Of a DNA stretch of 64,000 nucleotides, positions 1-13,500 are shown piece after piece. Position 1 is the first letter of the stretch; every line of letters begins with the position of its first letter. Source of the stretch: Volvox africanus (taxonomy: Eukaryota > Chlorophyta > Chlorophyceae > Chlamydomonadales > Volvocaceae); contig BSDZ01000094.1 in the NCBI GenBank assembly GCA_030268105.1, positions 1,798,501 to 1,862,500 on the forward strand, written 5' to 3'. The notes beneath the pieces are model-generated. The model was not told the origin of the DNA and made no database searches. It worked only from the letters and a program-made list of their open reading frames with translations. The position numbers and the translations under genes were made by a program.

Positions 1-253
1 AGAGTAACTAAAGCAAGATAAACCCCTGATAACAGGGAAGGAAACCGCTATGTGGCTGCCAGTCAAAGCTTCGGTGTACGGAAGAAAACGCCCTGACGTC
101 CGACGTGCAGAATGGGCAACATTGAACACTCAACATTGAACACTCTTCCGCTCAAAATCTTCACGGGATGTTTTCAAAACATACGACCTGAAATTTCAAT
201 CTCACAGGACACGATCAACATTTTTCTCAACGCCTTCTTATATTCGGTCCAAA

Positions 254-1475
254 TCAGCTCCTGGCTGCCCTGCTCGCGGCCAGGGCTTCATCCTCCAACT
301 GCATGATCTCGTTCAGCAACGCCTGCGCAAATTATCCGGGTGGCAATACGCACACTACATTCAAGGGTGCACATTCCTCCAGGTAGCGCAATATGCGATA
401 TGCACACGTCGACGATCTTATAGGTCCGGTGTATGGCCTAATGTCATGAATAGATCCCCCTACCCCTACCCTCAGAAGCCATTGCAGCCTCCTTCCTCAT
501 TGATCCGCAGTCGGGAAGCCAACAAACCCATTCCGACACCGTTACGACCCTTGCGGGGCCCCATCTGTGCTCCGCTGCATGCAGCGGATCAGAACCCGCT
601 TCGGGAGACATACACATCATGTTCCCTCTCTCTCTCTCTCTCTCTCTCTGGGTCAAATCGAATTTCAAAGGATATCTATAGGACGTAATATTCAACAAGT
701 ACAAAAAGCTTTTCTAATTGCAGGGTTAATATTAATTTGTATAAAATTAATGGAATCATGGATTCCATTTTTAATGTTCAATTTCAGAAGGAAGATCTTG
801 AACCTATTGCTCATTCATTATTTGGCGGTACAAGTAAGGAACGCTCTGAGTTAGTAAATTACTTGCCGATTGGTCCGCAGATTTATTTATCTGTAGCGCC
901 CTGCACCTTTAGGTAATAATTGTGGGGTAAATTCTCCTTCTCGATCGCGAGGTACGTCTACTGTTAACTGATTACCATTTTCGTCTATTATTGTTTTTTC
1001 ATAACTACCGTTACGGCGGTTCTTATCCATTTTAGTGATTATATATATTATATTATATAATATAATATAATATAATATAATATAATATAATATAATATAA
1101 TATAATATAATATAATATAATATAATATAATATTATATTATATTATATTATATATATATATATAAGTTCCAGGTTCCAGGTTCCAGGTTCTACCCCGATC
1201 GAGAGCGGGCCAAAGACCCAAAGTTAAGGGCAGGGTGCCCCCATGTCGATGGACGGTGACGACCCCAATTAAAGTGACCTGCGAGCTGACCAGTAGCGGA
1301 GTTGACGCCTTAGTTGATTCGGCAGATTCCGCTGGATGCTGGTGGTGGGTGCTGAACCTGGGAAAACCACTGATTTCGGAGAAGTCGGCATGGGAGACTG
1401 GATGAGGGTGCCCCGAAACACCGGGGAAGGTAGGGACTGCCAGGTTAGTGGCCACGGGTGATGTACCCCCCTATC

Positions 1476-1569
<94 letters not shown>

Positions 1570-4500
1570 GTGTGTGTGTGTGTGTATGTATAAGAGCTTT
1601 TGCGTATAGGACTGAAGGTCGGAGCACTCAAAAAAAGACTTGGAATCGGCGATTATAGATACGACTGTATAGATTAAGAATATCAAACATCCACATGACG
1701 TACATTTAATGGAGACCGCAAGAGCAAAAGTAGTAGATCTTTGTAAACGACTCGGTATTTCGCTTAACGAGACATACGCCAAGACTTTTAAATACAAGAC
1801 GATCAAGCTTTGGAAGTACAAGGAAGATAGTAAGGCAAGGCAACGTAGAAAAATAATGATAAGCTTAAAAGTGCGCTTAGGTAGGTTGATCCGTATATGC
1901 CGGAGAGGTATAGAAGAATCAAAATTAGAACTATCTGCTGAGGACAGCACCATTTTAACGAGAGTTACAAATATTCATGCCCAGTCTGTACTTAAGAAAA
2001 AGGACAAGGATATTTATAAAAAAAGAGCACAAGATAATTTATAGCTTTCATGCTCCGGAGGTAGAGTGTATCGGCAAGGGTAAAATGAATAAACCTTACG
2101 AATTTGGTAACAAAGTCGGGATTGCAGTAACCCCTACGACGGGCATACTTTAGCTCAAACGGTATCGGAGCTGCGCAAGCTAAGTCCAGAGACTAGCAAA
2201 CCTTTTGTAGATCTTGGTTACACCGGCCATAACTTCAAAGAAATAGGCAAGCTGATGCCAAAATTCATCGGCCCATATACAGTTGTCGCTAATATCGGTG
2301 AAACAGCGGTAAAACTTGGCTTACCAGCTGAATCTCGCCTACACCCGGTCTTTCATGAGTCACTCCTGAAAGCATTCAAGGAGGACGCTCAGCGACAACC
2401 ACCCTCACCACTCGTTATTGAGGGTGAACCATTCTACATGGTTGAAGCCATTGTAGATCATCGGGATGTCTCAATCCGTGGGGGCAAAGGTAAAACTCGT
2501 CGAGAGTACCTTATCAAGTGGGAAGGATATGATTCCACTCACAATACATATGAAACCGAGGCATCACTGAAAGAATCAGATCCTCTGGTGGAAGCCATCG
2601 AGGAATATGAGCGAAGACTCAAAGCCAAAGGGCCGAGACCCACTGAGAAAGGAACCTCATCCAAGAGGAGACGGTGACGCTCCCGGGACGTTTCGCTTCA
2701 GAGGGGGGGGAATGTAGGAAACTACATTTACCTTAGAGAAATAGGCCCAGATAAAGCGGTAGGCAATCATGCAATAAGCATGATGCCTAACCGAAAACTA
2801 ACTACGAGTAAACTTCGCGATTGGCAAAGAAGATTGCCGTACATCTTGGCTAGGTGAGCCAATATTAAAGTCACCCTGGTGAAGAGCTAAGGCAAGACTA
2901 AGAAAGCTTTATCAACTGATGACAAAAAGATGCAAAAGCGGAGAAGTGCAATAGAGCCGATAATAGGTCATTTAAAAAATTTTGGTCGTATGGGTAGAAA
3001 CTATCTAAAGGGAATAATTGGAGATATCGTCAATCCACTTATCTCTGCCGTTGGCTTGAATTTGCGTAGAATCACAGACATTCTTAAAGAATCCACCGCA
3101 TAACAATTTTCCGGAAACTCGAATAATTTAAGCAGTTAGCATTGTTCAAGGGTGGTTCATGCGTAAAATCTGGATTTTTGACATTTTGGTACCAAAATTT
3201 TATATCTTTGGTAAAAAAAAGAGCTCAAAAAATGATGATGCGGTGATTTACTTTTGAAATGCTTAAAATTATATAAAAAATTTAGAGTTTTGACGGAGAG
3301 ACTAACTAATCCTTGAGATTTTGTTTTGTTAATATTGTTAATATTGTTAATTTTGTTAATATACCCATTTTGATAATTCTTCTTTTACTTCTATCGTATA
3401 ACTTAGAATTTATACCTTCTTCTATATATATGGCGTAATATATATATATATATATATTCCTCAACCAAACCTAACCCTCAGACGGCCCCAGACAGCATCA
3501 GATACCCCAATCCACCCATTAAACATAAACACAAACACACACACACACACACACCTGTAGTTTGGCGGTCAAGGGGTGCTCTCCGAAATTCTCGGCGGTG
3601 GCTCTGAGCATCCCCCTCAGGTGCATTCGGGCGGCGGCCAGATCCTTCAGACCACCTGGAGGGGGGCAAGAGGGGGGAGGGGGGGAAGGGGGGGGGGGAA
3701 GACGAATAGCACGAACCATGGTACTGGTACTGAATGAACGAAGACTAACCGTGAGGGTCAAATGATGTCCAACATTGTCCAAAGCAGGAAAAGTGGAAAC
3801 GAGGGCCGGGACAGGGATAGACGAATAAAAGAGACGTGATACCGCTGTAGACGCTGCTGTAAGGCATGTCTAATGACCTAATGATGGTGGAGGACGGTCA
3901 AGCTCAGGCCAAAAAGGTAGAGGAGGTGAAAACTTGGGAACGTAAACATAAGGTGGCCGCCAAGGGGCAGCGAATAGAAGTCGGAAATAAGGCAATAGAA
4001 GCCGTAATAAAGTTTATTATTGGTCTTGCTGCTGATGGCGGCGAAAAGGTACCCCGTACAAACCGCTAAATACCACCAACCACTGCTTGCGGGAGGGTCG
4101 GCTGATGGCGGCTGTCCTGGTCCGAGGTAGAAGAATTGTGAGAACAGCGGAGAGTTAACTAATTAGGTAGCCGCCAGCCAGCCACCGTGAATAAGCAATA
4201 AACCCCCTCCCATAAACCCGCGCGCCGAACAGCCACGCGTCGGTTGTCTATCACAAATACACACACGCCCCTCCCCCCTCTCGCCCGCCCCCGGCCCCCC
4301 CCATCCCCACCCGGTCTTCCTTGCTTATACCCCTCCAGATAGCAGCGGCATAGGGCCCCCGAGGCCTCGCCGTACTCCAGAAACCTCTCGGGGTCGGACT
4401 TGAACGCAGCACCAGATAGCCCGCGGACCTGTGGCGGCAGCGGCAGAGGGGGCGAGGGGAGGAGGGAGAGGGGAAGGCGCCCACAAAATTTGTCAAGGGT

Positions 4501-7500
4501 AGGAGGTAGGGGACAAAAAAAAGGAGAGGAGTGACTTAAGCTTATTATCCGCAAACCTCTTAACCTCCATCTTGTGTGTGTGTGTATTTCTCTCCCCTTG
4601 CTACCCCTCCACACATACTCACCTGCCCCCTCCACCTCAGATTTTAACTCCTCACGTAAACCCACCCGCACCCGATCCAGGGGGTTGTGTTTTGGTGTTT
4701 TGGTGTTTCAACAAGGCAGAAGTACAACGCAGAGAAGGTCTCTCACCTATTCGGCTTCCCCTCCCCCCCTCCCCCCTATTTACCCCCCTCTGTACGGCCC
4801 TCTTCCTCCTTCCCTCACCTGCTTGACCCGGGCCTCCTTGGCGCTGTCCGGCTCCCCCCTCAGTGCCCAGTACCGAGCCAGACAGCCCCACAGGGCGGCG
4901 GAGGCGGCGGAGCTGTTGACAGCCTCCCTGAGCAGCCCACCCAGAGACGCCAGAACCATCTCGCGCTCACGACCGGACAAAAGGGCCGGGGGGGAGGCAT
5001 CAGAATCAGATTTAGGCGCCGCGGTAGCGGCGTCGCCAGCGCCTGGCCCCGCCATCGCTGCCGCCGCAACATCGGCGTCGACGTCGACATCGACGCCGCT
5101 GGTAGGTTCATCGTCGCCATCCTCCCCAGGAGACCGGAGCGGCACATCGGAGAGCAGTGGCAGTAACGGAACGCCCAACGCTGCCTCGTCATCCTATTGT
5201 CAACGTACGGCAGTATCAACGGCATAGCAACTGAAAAACGGTTGAAAAACTGAAAAACGGTCGAAAGAGGCAACGGAGAGACAAGTAAGACAGACAGGCT
5301 CTCAGGTCGGAGATGATGCAAGTGGTGGGTGAGCAGCCCGAGGGAGCAAAACGATGAAAAGGGCCTTATAGGGGGAGGAATGGAGGGACAGTACGACACG
5401 ATTCGACATGCGGTGTCATACGGGATTTTAACCACCTGGAGAGAGGCGTCCACTTCCGTCGGGCCCCCCGCCGCCTCCGATGCCGCCACCGCCACGCCGC
5501 GGAGCCCCTCCGCTGCCGCCGCGGCCGCCGCCGTCAGTGACGTCCCTCCGTCCCTTGGCGGCGGCCTTCCCTCCAGCACGTCCAGGAGTCCGGATGCCAC
5601 GTCGGTGAAGAGCCGCTGACCGGCGCTGAGGCGGAGCGACTGCCCGGCGGCGGCGGATCGGCCGGTAGGGGTGAGGGGTGGGGTGGGGAGAAGAGGGACG
5701 GAAGGGACGAATGGGGGTTTGTACGATTAATAATATATAATATCTCATGCTTATTAAATATTCAACTACGCAGTATACTACTAAAATAATTAATTGCTTA
5801 TTTCTTTAAGGAAATACGAAAACCAAGCCAGCATGAAATGAAGCCATGTCGGAGTTTGAAGGAGATGTGTATGTGAAGATCGGGTCGAGAGGGGGACGCT
5901 GGCGGGGTGGTCGGGTGCTGGCAGGTGTGTGTTTGTGAGCAAAGGGAGTAGAGGGAGGCAGCGAGGAAATTTGCAAACTTTGGTTGGAAACGGTCGTATG
6001 CAGTTGGAACGTCTAACTACCGAATCCCCCATTGTACGGCTTCCGCTCACAGCTACATAATCGTTCGCCTAATTCGACTAAAGCTGTGTCACATCACTAC
6101 ATTCGCGCTGTCACGTTACTTCCCTTCCAGGGTTACCAAAATGGCAAGGTACAAAACGTTTGCCGTACCATCTGCAACCCTCGTACGGCCTGCTGGTAAT
6201 GTCCCGACGCCAGCGCGGCCCGGGCGTAGTTCTCCCATGTCTGCCAGGAGTCTCGTTTATGCCGTACAGACTCCGAGAGCGCCGCGAAGGCGGGCCTTGA
6301 GGAATGGGGGGAAGACGAATAACGGGGGAAGAAGAGGTCGTCAGTTGTCAAGCAACCTTCTGGGCGGGGAAACTTTCCAGAAAGGGGAAAGAGGAAGTCA
6401 GATGTGAACATTGGCAATTGGAATTTAGAACAGGATTTCATTCGAGGAGGTTGTTAGTTGGACGTTGGAGGTTGGCAGTTTCGAAAACAGAGCATCCAAG
6501 GAGCATCCCTCTTTCCTTTCATTCTCAATCAGGTTTCATATCCGTCTGGTGACATCTGCCCCTCACCCCTGTGCGTTTCGTTTTCTTACTTTTCCTTCCA
6601 CCTACATCGCAAAACACACACACATATACACACACTCTTAGCCCCCCGCCCCTCTCATCCCCCACCCCCACCTGTACCCCCCCAGGTGCATCCACAACGC
6701 GGCGATGTTGTTCCAGGCCTCTCCGTTGTCGGGCTCCTGCTGCGTGACCCGGGTGAAAGCCTTCGTGGAGCCGGGGAAAGTGGGGAGGGGAAAGTGGGGA
6801 GGGCGAGATAAGTTGAATAAAACGGATCCTCGTGCTGATGCTACGAAACGAAGCGCGGACTGACTGTAAGGGTCGGATGACGGCTGTCGTCGTCATCCAA
6901 AGTCGAAAAAAAGGAAGCGCGCTGTGATGTAAACTTGGTAGCCGCAAAGGCCGCGAATACCTAGCAGTAAAACGACGAAGAGAAACCGTAATACGTATAC
7001 CATCGGCCTTACTGCTAGCGGCGAAATGAAAGACATGTTGGTTGTGCCCGTCTCCCCCCCTTTTTCCCCCCACGTACGCGCGCTTACAGCTGGCCAGGTT
7101 GGGTGGTTGGGTTGGTTTGGGTTACGGCGCGTGTAGGTTCCTTTTACAGGTGGGTCGGGAGGAACACTCGCATGGCAGCGTCAGCGCCAGCGGTTAGGTC
7201 AGCTTCGCCTTATAAGACCTGGTACTGGTAATTGCTGTTGGAAAACCCAAATTAATTACCAATTGTCGTATTTCCCATTTTCCCTTCAGCCCCCCCTGGA
7301 GCCCTCACCCGGAGGGCCGCCCTGTGCCGGTCCAGCTTCAGGCAGCAGAAGCCCAGAGCGAACCAGGCCTCGGGGTGCAGCGGGTTGAGCGCTACTGCCG
7401 CCTCCCAATGCCCGGAAGCCTTGGCGTAGTCCCTGCCGACCGGGGGAAGGGGGGAAGGGGGGAAGGGGGAAGGGGGGAAGGGGGGAAGGGGGGAAGGGGG

Positions 7501-10500
7501 GAAGGGGGGAAGGGGGGAAGGGGGGAAGGGGGGAAGGGGGGAAGGGGGAAAGGGGGGAAAGGGGGAAGGGGGAAGGGGGGAAGGGGGGAAGGGGGGAAGG
7601 GGGGAAGGGGGGAAGGGGGGAAGGGGGGAAGGGGGGAAGGGGGGAAGGGGGGAAGGGGGGAAGGGGGGAAGGGGGGAAGGGGGGAAGGGGGGAAAGGGGG
7701 AAGGGGGGAAGGGGGGAAAGGGGGAAGGGGGGAACGGGGCCGGGGAAAGGGGGAGGAAGACGAGTAACACGAGGCCTGGTACTGATGCCTTGTACTGATG
7801 GGAAAGGGGGAGGGGGAGACGGGGTTTATTGCGGCATGAAACCGGGCGACGGCCGGAAGGAAGAAGAGGAACGCACTGTGTGTCGCACAGAGCTGCGTTG
7901 GCCGGCACAATAACAATGAAAACAAATATAACAACGACAACAACAATACAGACACACACACAAACCAGCATCATCTCCTCCTCCCGCTTCTTCCCTCTTC
8001 ACCTCACTTATTTTGTCGTAATTAAACTTCTCACACTTCCCCTCTCTGTGTATCCCTCTGTCCCTCTGTGTGTACGATATGTTCATCCCCTTCCCCTTTC
8101 CAAACACACATGCATACACACACATACACACATGGCATAACCCACTTTCTCCTCATTGCATTGCGTGCCAAGCTTCTCTGACTGCGGGTGTGTCGCCCCC
8201 CCGACCTTCGCCAGGCCTCTTCGTAGAATCTTCGAGAATCGAGTAGGGACACGAGATACGGAAAGCGAAAACACATGAGGAAGTCGTGCGGGAAGGGGGG
8301 GGGCAGGAGGGAGGGAGGCGATAGGGGGGGGTGGGCGCTACATCGGGACGGGCCTTACATTGGTACGACAAGATGCGAGAAATACACAAGCAGACGTCCA
8401 GGTGAGCTGTCGCCCCGAAATCGCATGGTGTGTCGTACCGATCATCCAGGTGCATGTCGCCCAGCGCGCACCAAAGCCGTGGATCGTCCGGTGTGACAGC
8501 CAACCTGTACGGCAAGTGTAGAACACACGTGTTGTCATTGTGATTGTATTGATTGCCTAAACAGAAGTGTTTGGTGGGGACTTGGGTTACTTACGTGTGA
8601 TGGATGGTACAAGGTGTACGATCCTGGGATAGACGTCTATGGGTAATAATAAATAATGGTCCAAACTGACCAACTATTTGGAAACCTTCCATTTGGTTAA
8701 ACATCTGCAGGTGGGCTTGACAGGGTATAACGATTGTATCGAGGGGTTTATAAGATGTTAAAGAGCTGCTGGTTCAAGGCCCCCCTACCACTGCTGGGGT
8801 ACCGACCGGGCCCCGTGCATAGACCCGGTAGATTTCACAGAGAGGCCATTTTTGCCTGGAAAGGTTATGAATGTGCGTATATATGCGAATGATGATATGA
8901 GGCCCCGCCCCAAAGCTGTTGCTCTTCCAAAGAGCAATTTGCTAGGCTACTTCATATATAGTCAATCGCGAGCAGTTCCACCAGCAGCAGGTCTCTGGGG
9001 TTGAGCAGCAACTACATACGAGTGCAATATAGGATACGTGCAGAGCAATAGTGACAGGAAGCCATCCGGTATGTGTGGAAGAACGGAACTCAAATCTGCC
9101 ACGCCATTGCGCCCTGAGCTACAGTGGTGCGCATTGGTCTGGATTGGATCTGACCCAAGGTCCCCGGATCAAACCCTAAATAATGAGTACAGGTAGATCT
9201 AAACACAACACAATGCTTGCGAATCCTATCTACTAGATTTCTGAGGTAGATATCTGAGGTAGCGCTGAGTAAGGATTACGCTCCATCACCCTAAATGAAT
9301 AAAAGTGGACAGTAGTGCCGGGAAAACAAAATAATCCCATTTCTCGGGTGCATGGCGCAAACAAGCTGCCGTACGTGCCAGGGGCGCCCGAGGATATTCA
9401 CGGCAGGGGGCACGGGAAGGCTTGTAAGGGGGGAACTCGCACCCCGGCACCATGCGCTACTGCACACCCTGTGTTACAAAGTGAACCTTCTAAGAGCTGA
9501 GGCCAGGTGGTATTCAGGGGTTTCATCATACTCTGAGGGGCGGGGCGCAAAAGGCCCCCTGGCCTTTTATGCCATCGTACGTCTGTAACCACCATAACAG
9601 GAAAACATTTTTCGTTACTTGACCAGTACCCAAAATCTGACTCCCAAAAACGAAACAAATCACTGCTAACCAGGACTTTCAAGAGTCCTAAACATTAGCA
9701 CATAAAACACCAAATTGAGTTTCAAAAGGGCAATAATTTTTAGCAATATTAAGCAGTGCTGTACATTTTCTTCTGTCATCCTTTTCATATTTCTTCTGTT
9801 CCCTTCCCTCCTTTAATTTTGTAATTCCTTTTCCCCTCACCCCTTCTGAGGGACTGAACTCGCCTCCTTTTGACCAGCTCCTCTGCCAACGCCTTCTTCC
9901 CCAGCAGCCGGTAGCAGGTCAGCGCGCTGTCCCACAGCTCCAGAGACTCAAACACTCCACTGGCGGCACCTGGTGGGGGTTGACGGATGGAGTGGGAGAA
10001 GTCTGTGACACCACTCTCCTCCCCGCAATATTTGCACGTTGCCGCAAATCACATACGCTCACGGAGATCCTTCCCTCGGGACCCCCCCCCATACCCGTAC
10101 TCATACCCATACCCATACACACGCACACACACACACATACACATACACATTTGTGTGACACTTACCCACAAGGCCCATAGAGACGTAATGCTCCGCTGCC
10201 TCCCTCCGCAGCTTAACCTGAACGAGGAACAGGAGGGAAGAAGGCGGTGTGTTTAGGGGAGGGGGGGAAGCGGAGATGAAGGAGGTTCCAGAGAAGGTGA
10301 AGGGGATCCCCTGGGTTAGGAGGGGTGCAAATATGCAATTTGAAGGGAGGGGGGGGAAACAGGGGGAAAGAGAGCAAAGATGGATCTGGCATTTGGGCTC
10401 CTTCAATTCCATCTCGTACCACAACAAACCCCGTACTGCTGCCCGAGCCGCAAATACTTTGTAATCCCAATCGCCAACTACCTGCAACGGAAACCAAACC

Positions 10501-13500
10501 GCCCAGCTGAGGACGGCGCGCCGACCCGCAATCGCTGCCGACTCCGAAACCGCTGCAGTACCATCTGCCGGGGTGCCGTCGCTGCTGGCGGTGGAAGCTA
10601 CCGACGGCGCCTTAGTCGTTTGCCCTCCGATTGCGGTGCTGACGTCAGCTGACGGCGGCGGCGGCGCCCCCGTGACTGCCTCCATCAGTTGGTCCATGTG
10701 CAATAAGGCCCTTTCTTTTGTACGACCACGAGTACGTTCGTGACGAATCTGTGTATAGTAAAAGGAAAGGAGCGGTGTGGTATAAAGGTACAAATGGTAT
10801 ATTGGAAAGGTGTCCAAATCGATTTCCCCTCACAGATCCACACATACACATACACACACATACACACACACATTGCTTCGTAACCCCGCCTGGCAGGGTT
10901 TCTGCCCACTTCTTCACCAGCACGTGAACCTTCCCCCGGCCTCCCCCAGTACCAGCACAAGGATTCGTGTTATTCGTCTTCCCCCGGCCTCATCCGCGAG
11001 GGGAAACTTCCTTTCACACATACACACACACATTCGTACACACACATACACACCTTGTTGAGTTTCGCCCCCGCCAGCGTCATAAATACCCCCCGGGGCT
11101 GAGATAGCACCGCCTCCACCCAGGGCGCCATCTGCCATTCCTGTATGAAACACGAAATTCGGGTACGGAAACGCCGTACTATATATGGATAATATTGCTT
11201 TGTTGGTGTTTGGAAACGTTTCATAATGGCAGAGTCTGTGGGCAGCGCTCTGTAGGTTGGACAGCGGACTGGTGGTTGGGTCAATAATAAAAGCCATCAA
11301 GTGATAGTAATTTATTTGACGTACTTGCGCATTTCTACACTTGCTTTGAACATTTTACTACGTCATCGAGTTTTATTAACCTATTACTGTCGTACATTCG
11401 TGATACAGCATATTTCCAATATGTACTGCAGGTCTATGTCCTACCTGCAGGTCATCAGCGCTGGTGCCCTTCTGTACGGCAATGGCCCAGGCCAGCAGCA
11501 GGGCTTGCTCCGGAGCCGAGTACCTTTACGTCAAAGCGGAGAGAGGAGGTGGAGGGGGGGTTAGATGAGGGGGATGGGGAGAAATGCACCGGTCGTTATG
11601 AATCGGTAGTAAGTGCCGTACGGATCAGTGAATGATCACTCTTCCCCCTTCCGCCCTCCCCCTCTATCTAACCTGGTGTCAAGCAGCTTGCCGTCCTCCC
11701 CCACCAGTACGGGAGCCGGCAGTACGTCGCTGTCGCCACTAAGCCCCTCCAGCTGCCCTCCACCTGGACCCCCCTCCGTACATCCAGCGGTTGCTCCCCC
11801 CAGGCCTGGGGGGGAAGGGGGGAAGGGGTAGGGAGATATGCACCGGAGGCAGAGGGTCACGGGGGAGGAGGGGTCAAGACAGACAGACAGACAGAGTGAC
11901 AGACAGGAGGGAGTCACGAAGGAGGAGGGCACCTAAGACCGCCAACCCCCAATCTTGACGGTGTGTACGACATAAGCCCCACCAGCACCAGTTACCAACC
12001 CCTTCACGATCTGCATGAGAACTCTTAACCCCTCCGCCCCTCCGCCCCCCCCCCTCCATTCCTCCATTCCCTGGAGCCAAACACCCACCCAGCGCCTCCG
12101 CGGCGTCATCAACTGCTGCTGAGGGCGGCGCGGCGCGGCGCGACTCAGAAGCCACAACCACCACCAGTTGGGCCTAACAGAAATAACGAATTGCGATGGG
12201 GGCCGTGGGCAAGGGAGTGGACGTCACTTCAGTTATCATTATTCATCTTTCGTTGCGACAAGGTTGTTGAAGTCACGTAACCCCCAACCGCTAACCCCCA
12301 ACCGCTAAGCCAACCGTATAACCGACCCTTTCCACAACTGCTCAGTGCTGACCTTTGGGTCGATCTGGTGGACTGTCCTCTTCCCCAGAGCTCCTGGAAG
12401 GGGGTGAAAGGGTCAGGTACGGGGAGGTGAGGTCGTACAGGGGCGGGGGGAGGGGGAAGAGGGAAAGGAAGGGGAAGGGAAAGGGGGGGGATGCGCCGCA
12501 GCAGCTGAAGGGCTCAAACAGCATCATGTCACGTACTACCGAAGGGGCAACAAGGGGTTAGGAAACTGGGTGTCACGAGGTTTATTATTACTCGCTATTA
12601 AAGTTTAAGTAAAACCTGATTTTGCAGTTTAAACAATTTTGAAGTTCCTTCTTGCGCAAGATTAAGCATTTGAAGTAATTTTTGTTGGTTAAAATCAGTT
12701 TTTCTCCAGATAAAAAAGATTCAGCTAATAAAATTGCTTGCTGGAATAAAGACAAAAATCCTACAGACCAGCTCAAAGAAATGTTTGTTGATTATCTCAA
12801 ACAGGGCTTCTTCTCCATCTTGGTCGTAGAGTTCTTTATAGCGATAAAATGTATCTCTACTATAGCCCATGACTTGGCACTCTTGGGATACATTCCCTAA
12901 ATGTTCTGCAAGTTGTAATAAACCAACTCTTGGCTGTATGATTTTTTCTTGATATATTGACATCTGACATTCTCCTTTTTTGAGGTTGTTAAAATTATTG
13001 CCGGGTATGACTCTATCTAATATTTTTGTACCCAACAATCCTTAATTGTCAGATTAAGTCTTTACTTTTACAGTCAGTAACGTTACCAGTAGTCCTTACA
13101 AAATATCCAACGGCCCATAAGTCTGTATATTATGCAACCTATCAAATAGTTTTATTAGCAACACTTCTCTATCCTTTCCTTGATAAGATTTATTTAAAAT
13201 ATCTTCAACACTTAACTTTGTTCCATCCGGTCTATCCCGGGTAAGCCTATCAACCATTTCAGCTATTCTCTGCCCAAAGCTACCATGTCTCAGCTCTACG
13301 GTAACTTCCGTACCTTCTGCAATATCGTGTAATATGCTAGCAACTATTACATCCGTTTTTAAGTTATATAAGCTACTTCCAACGGGTGGGTATAATACCA
13401 TTCTCCTGACTTCCTTTTTTGGTCAGCATGATAACCTAGCCCAATAGATGGCTTTGTTACTTAACTCGAAATCCTCTACTCGATTCACGGTAACCCCTAG

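Noticed and set aside
1445..1953. Cys/Val-rich minus-strand frames at the CA repeat
   Set aside because: Microsatellite artefacts fused to antisense of the IS5 remnant.
3866..4069. 67-codon plus-strand ORF as a small gene
   Set aside because: Lies in a TTC27 intron, antisense, within a stretch resembling the dispersed intronic motif family; no family features.
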